A stretch of DNA of 44,203 nucleotides, taken from Candidatus Methanomethylophilaceae archaeon. GTDB taxonomy: Archaea > Thermoplasmatota > Thermoplasmata > Methanomassiliicoccales > Methanomethylophilaceae. The position numbers were made by a program, and so were the translations under genes. Below are positions 41,546 through 44,203 of the stretch, piece after piece. The first letter of the stretch is position 1; each line of letters begins with the position of its first letter. The notes beneath the pieces were generated by a model. The model was not told where the DNA came from and made no database searches. It saw nothing but the letters and a program-made list of their open reading frames with translations. The DNA is taken from contig JAFYAH010000054.1 of NCBI GenBank assembly GCA_017540825.1, positions 1 to 44,203 of the forward strand, written 5' to 3'.

Positions 41546-41988
41546 ATGCCGTCGATGCTAATGTCGACCTTCCGGTCCCTCCCGGTTAGGCCGGCTTCCG
41601 CCCTGAAGAACACCTTCACCTCCTTGGAACCGGTGCTGGCCTTCTTCTCCCCGTTGACGAAGGACAGCGCGCCTCCCCCGTTAGCCCAGCTGATCTCCGT
41701 GCCGTCCTCGCGGTCCTCCTTGATGTAGCAGTGGATGTCGCCGTCGATATTCTTGGATACGCTGCTCTTCCCGTCCTTGTGAGCGAACGTGAACTTGCGC
41801 TTGCCGGTCATGACCTTGGCCTCGAAGCTCTCCCCCGGCTGCAGCGAGGCCACGAGGCTCCCGTCCACGTAGATCGCGACCGGCTTCGCCTTGCCGAACA
41901 GGCGATCGCCGTATCCCCTCTCCACCTCGAACACGACCGAGGCTTCCGCAGCATCGCCGGCATCTTTGCTCTTCGAAAAAAGACTCAT
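41260..41988 (-). CDS. Protein with two tandem PEGA/DUF2846-like beta domains
   Basis: The 242-residue product has a short N-terminus without a signal (MSLFSKSKDAGDAAEA). Two related ~90-residue beta-rich domains follow: the first with AIYVDGSLVASLQPGESF and KVMTGKRKFTFAH, the second with DISIDGIHVATLGTGERHQ and ALDTGTHTFQF. This is the xxVDGxxVxxLxPGxxxxxxLxxGxHxF pattern of PEGA/DUF2846-like folds, internally duplicated. Function unknown. The last ~50 residues overlap the convergent membrane-protein gene and look unrelated to any domain, and it stops in TAG. A TATA element (TTTAAATAC, 42009-42017) precedes the ATG at 41988. Confidence 0.7.
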   Translation of the reverse strand: MSLFSKSKDAGDAAEASVVFEVERGYGDRLFGKAKPVAIYVDGSLVASLQPGESFEAKVMTGKRKFTFAHKDGKSSVSKNIDGDIHCYIKEDREDGTEISWANGGGALSFVNGEKKASTGSKEVKVFFRAEAGLTGRDRKVDISIDGIHVATLGTGERHQHALDTGTHTFQFNDEFSRQVIQQDTGCFIQLGRKIEYEFFDPKSIMGKTRLRREPFTEGRRLAFGQRLLMYSQTKSKSSSGT

Positions 41989-42055
41989 ACAATTGATACG
42001 ATTCTGAAGTATTTAAACAAAAACGCATCGCCTGCTTGTGCGGTGAACATAACAG

Positions 42056-42067
42056 TTGTAATCGACA
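42056..42067. promoter_or_regulatory. TTGTAATCGACA element, copy 2
   Basis: Second copy of the 12-base sequence, here part of an inverted repeat GTTGT-AATCG-ACAAC (42055-42069). It lies in the divergent gap between the PEGA-like gene and the XRE-cupin gene, about 65-100 bases from either start. Confidence 0.35.
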
Positions 42068-42158
42068 ACGACCGCCTCCCTGACCGTTTGTACTACCCTC
42101 CTGGCCACCGGTAACATGATTTTATACAAAGACCAAGATTGGCTGGCGAAGTGACGGC

Positions 42159-42734
42159 ATGGAACCCAACATAGCAGAAGTGGCAGAGCGCATCGTCGCG
42201 ATGAGAGAGCTTTGCGACGTCTCGGCCGAAGAGATGGCCGCGATCGTAGGCAAGCCCGTCGAGGAGTATCTAGAGTACGAGACCGGGACGAAGGACTTCT
42301 CGTTCACGTTCCTGTACAAATGCGCAGAGAGGTTCGGCATCGACATGGTGGAGCTCCTGACCGGCGACAACCCCCACCTTTCCGGATTCTCCCTCGTCAG
42401 GAAGGACCGCGGCCTTCCGATGAAGAGGAGGCTCGGCTTCCAGTACCAGCATCTGGCCGCCACCTTCAAGGACAAGCTCTCCGAGCCCTTCCTGGTGTTC
42501 GCGCCTTTCATAGAGGAGGACCAGGACGCCCCCATCCGCACGTCCACGCACGTAGGGCAGGAGTTCGACTACATCCTGGAGGGGACGCTCCGCTTCTCCC
42601 ACGACGGCCGCGTCATGGACCTGGGCCCGGGAGATTCTGTATACTACGATTCGGGCAAGCCCCACGGCATGTACGCCACGTCCAAGAGCGGATGCAGGTT
42701 CATAGCCGTAGTCATGAAAGGTGCGGAAGAATGA
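42159..42734 (+). CDS. XRE-family regulator with C-terminal cupin domain
   Basis: The 191-residue protein has an N-terminal helix-turn-helix of the Xre/lambda-repressor class (about 5-60, AERIVAMRELCDVSAEEMAAIVG) and a C-terminal cupin (about 105-185, HVGQEFDYILEGTLRFSHDGRVMDLGPGDSVYYDSGKPHGM). Such fusions sense a small metabolite or metal through the cupin. Its TGA overlaps the ATG of the acyl-CoA synthetase (ATGA), so it likely controls or tunes that enzyme; the same pairing occurs in other anaerobes. The ATG at 42159 is preceded by a TTTATAC TATA box (42121-42127). Confidence 0.9.
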   Translation: MEPNIAEVAERIVAMRELCDVSAEEMAAIVGKPVEEYLEYETGTKDFSFTFLYKCAERFGIDMVELLTGDNPHLSGFSLVRKDRGLPMKRRLGFQYQHLAATFKDKLSEPFLVFAPFIEEDQDAPIRTSTHVGQEFDYILEGTLRFSHDGRVMDLGPGDSVYYDSGKPHGMYATSKSGCRFIAVVMKGAEE

Positions 42735-44203
42735 GAGACATAAACCTCAGATACCTCGAGGAGACCTACGACGAGGACGGCCTTCTGGAGACTTACAAGA
42801 TAAAGTACCCTGAGAGCTACAACTTCGGATACGACATAGTGGACGACATAGCGGAGAACGACCCCGACCGCGTCGCCCTGGTGTGGGACAGCGTTTCCGG
42901 AGAGGAGCACAGGTTCACCTTCGCCGACATCAAGAGGATGAGCGACAAGACCGCGAACTGCCTCGCCGCGCACGGGATAGGCAAAGGCGACGTCGTCATG
43001 CTCATCCTGAAGCAGAAGTACCAGTTCTGGTACTCCATCGTCGCCCTCCACAAGCTCGGGGCGATCGTTGCCCCGGCCACCCACATGCTCACCAAGCACG
43101 ACATCGAGTACAGGATAAGGTCCGCCGAGGTCAAGGCTGTCATATGCACAGACCAGTCCAACATCAGCGGGGCCGTCGAAGCCGCGGAGGACATCCCCTC
43201 CCTGAAGGTCAGGATGCTCTCCGGCGCCCCCCGCGACGGGTGGCTGGACTTCGACGCCGAGGTGGAGAAGGCCTCGGAGAGCTTCGAGAGGAGGGAGACC
43301 AAGGCCTCCGAGCCCATGATAATGTACTTCACCTCCGGGACCTCCAGCAACCCGAAGATGGTCCTCCACGACCACACGTACTCCCTGGGGCACATCATGA
43401 CCGCCAAGCACTGGCACCAGGTCGACCCAGAGGGGATACACTGGACGGTTGCGGACACCGGATGGGGCAAGGCTGTATGGGGCGCCTTGTACGGCCAGTG
43501 GATCATGGAGGCGGCCGTGTTCGTGTACGAGTACGACAAGTTCGTGCCCAGCGACGTCCTGGACATGATAGGGAAGCACAGGATAACCACCTTCTGCTGC
43601 CCTCCCACGATGTTCAGGCTCTATCTGAACGCAGGCCTGGAAGGCCACGACCTCTCCTCCCTGAAGAACTGCTGCATCGCAGGCGAGGCCCTGAACCCCG
43701 ACACCTACTACAAATGGCTCGAGGAGACCGGGCTGAAGCTCATGGAGGGTTACGGCCAGACCGAGACGACGATGACCATCGGGACCCTCAGGGGCATGAC
43801 CCCCAAGCCCGGGTCCATGGGGAAGCCGTCGCCCCAGTTCAAGGTCGACATCATCGACGAGAACGGCGACTCCTGCCCGCCCGGAGCCACCGGGGAGATA
43901 GTGGTCGGGATAGAGCCCAGGGTCCCCGGGATCATGATCGGGTACTACAGGAACCCCGAGAAGACCAAGGAGACCCTGTACAACGGATGGCACCACACCG
44001 GGGACATAGCCTGGAAGGACGAGGACGGGTACTTCTGGTACTCCGGGAGGAACGACGACATAATCAAGTCCTCCGGGTACAGGATCAGCCCGTTCGAGGT
44101 GGAGAGCTGCGCCCTGGAGCACCCCGCCGTGCTGGAGTGCGCGGTCACAGGGGTGCCGGACCCGGTGAGGGGCCAGCTGGTCAAGGCGACCATAGTCCTG
44201 CGC
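42731..44203 (+). CDS. Acyl-CoA synthetase, AMP-forming (MACS/acetyl-CoA-synthetase-like), 3' end outside window
   Basis: The first 491 residues are present. The enzyme activates a carboxylate with ATP through an acyl-adenylate and transfers it to CoA. Motifs seen are the P-loop-like MYFTSGTSSNPKMVLH, YGQTETTMTIG (adenylate-binding), HTGDIAWKDEDGYFWYSGR and DDIIKSSGYRISPFEVE (hinge region), with the start of the C-terminal lysine domain cut by the window edge. It resembles the medium/branched-chain MACS group (also known from Methanosarcina) more than acetate-specific Acs. It is translationally coupled to the XRE-cupin gene. The physiological acid is unknown; roles in branched-chain acid assimilation or lipid precursors are guesses. 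Confidence 0.9.
   Translation, partial: MRDINLRYLEETYDEDGLLETYKIKYPESYNFGYDIVDDIAENDPDRVALVWDSVSGEEHRFTFADIKRMSDKTANCLAAHGIGKGDVVMLILKQKYQFWYSIVALHKLGAIVAPATHMLTKHDIEYRIRSAEVKAVICTDQSNISGAVEAAEDIPSLKVRMLSGAPRDGWLDFDAEVEKASESFERRETKASEPMIMYFTSGTSSNPKMVLHDHTYSLGHIMTAKHWHQVDPEGIHWTVADTGWGKAVWGALYGQWIMEAAVFVYEYDKFVPSDVLDMIGKHRITTFCCPPTMFRLYLNAGLEGHDLSSLKNCCIAGEALNPDTYYKWLEETGLKLMEGYGQTETTMTIGTLRGMTPKPGSMGKPSPQFKVDIIDENGDSCPPGATGEIVVGIEPRVPGIMIGYYRNPEKTKETLYNGWHHTGDIAWKDEDGYFWYSGRNDDIIKSSGYRISPFEVESCALEHPAVLECAVTGVPDPVRGQLVKATIVLR

Noticed and set aside
1-44203. tRNA, rRNA, RNase P or SRP RNA genes
   Set aside because: No T-arm, conserved RNase P or SRP core motifs were recognised on either strand by eye; a covariance search would be decisive.

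Overview
The window looks like chromosomal DNA from a gut-type, methylotrophic methanogen of the Methanomassiliicoccales (Methanomethylophilaceae-like). Archaeal markers include the MJ0400-type enzyme of the archaeal aromatic pathway, an archaeal AspRS, an Hjc-type resolvase, a KorDABC-type oxidoreductase and TATA boxes about 26 nt upstream of many start codons. Methylotrophy is indicated by a corrinoid protein, a UroD-family methyltransferase and a RamA-type activase. Two conserved genes are each interrupted by one in-frame amber (TAG) codon, as expected where TAG can be read as pyrrolysine. Large leucine-rich BspA-like surface proteins fit a host-associated life. No rRNA, tRNA, CRISPR array or intact insertion sequence was recognised.

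Layout: (1) 1-1403, the 5' part of a coiled-coil and repeat protein. (2) 1836-4896, aroA' converging on a three-gene homocysteine operon (COG1900, NIL-ferredoxin, UPF0280); both branches use aspartate semialdehyde. (3) 5000-7008, Hjc-like nuclease and aspS. (4) 7132-18448, the most unusual region: on the minus strand, a flavodoxin, a NifH-NifD fusion, a second nitrogenase-like component 1 protein, two FecCD-type permeases, a giant dockerin-bearing binding protein and an ABC ATPase. Similar TTTAG...TAAA boxes lie at the three promoters of this block. (5) 18574-21337, a possible transposase remnant, gpmA and ramA. (6) 21381-23305, corrinoid protein and methyltransferase. (7) 23544-26571, D-2-hydroxyacid dehydrogenase, DMT transporter and amber-interrupted tRNA-dihydrouridine synthase. 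(8) 26643-29870, an amber-interrupted ParA-like ATPase followed by KorD, A, B and C. (9) 30026-39180, two BspA-like proteins around an MFS-UspA fusion. (10) 39275-44203, MATE transporter, two converging and overlapping small-family genes, an XRE-cupin regulator and an acyl-CoA synthetase cut by the window edge.

The best candidate for an undescribed system is block 4: a nitrogenase-like reductase encoded in line with an iron-chelate/cobalamin/heme-type importer and a flavodoxin, with what looks like one shared metal-type operator. I infer a metal-limitation regulon in which an imported chelate or tetrapyrrole, or a sulfur compound, is reduced by the nitrogenase-like enzyme with flavodoxin as donor. 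The substrate cannot be read from sequence. Family assignments rest on motifs and remembered family features; no database search was run.
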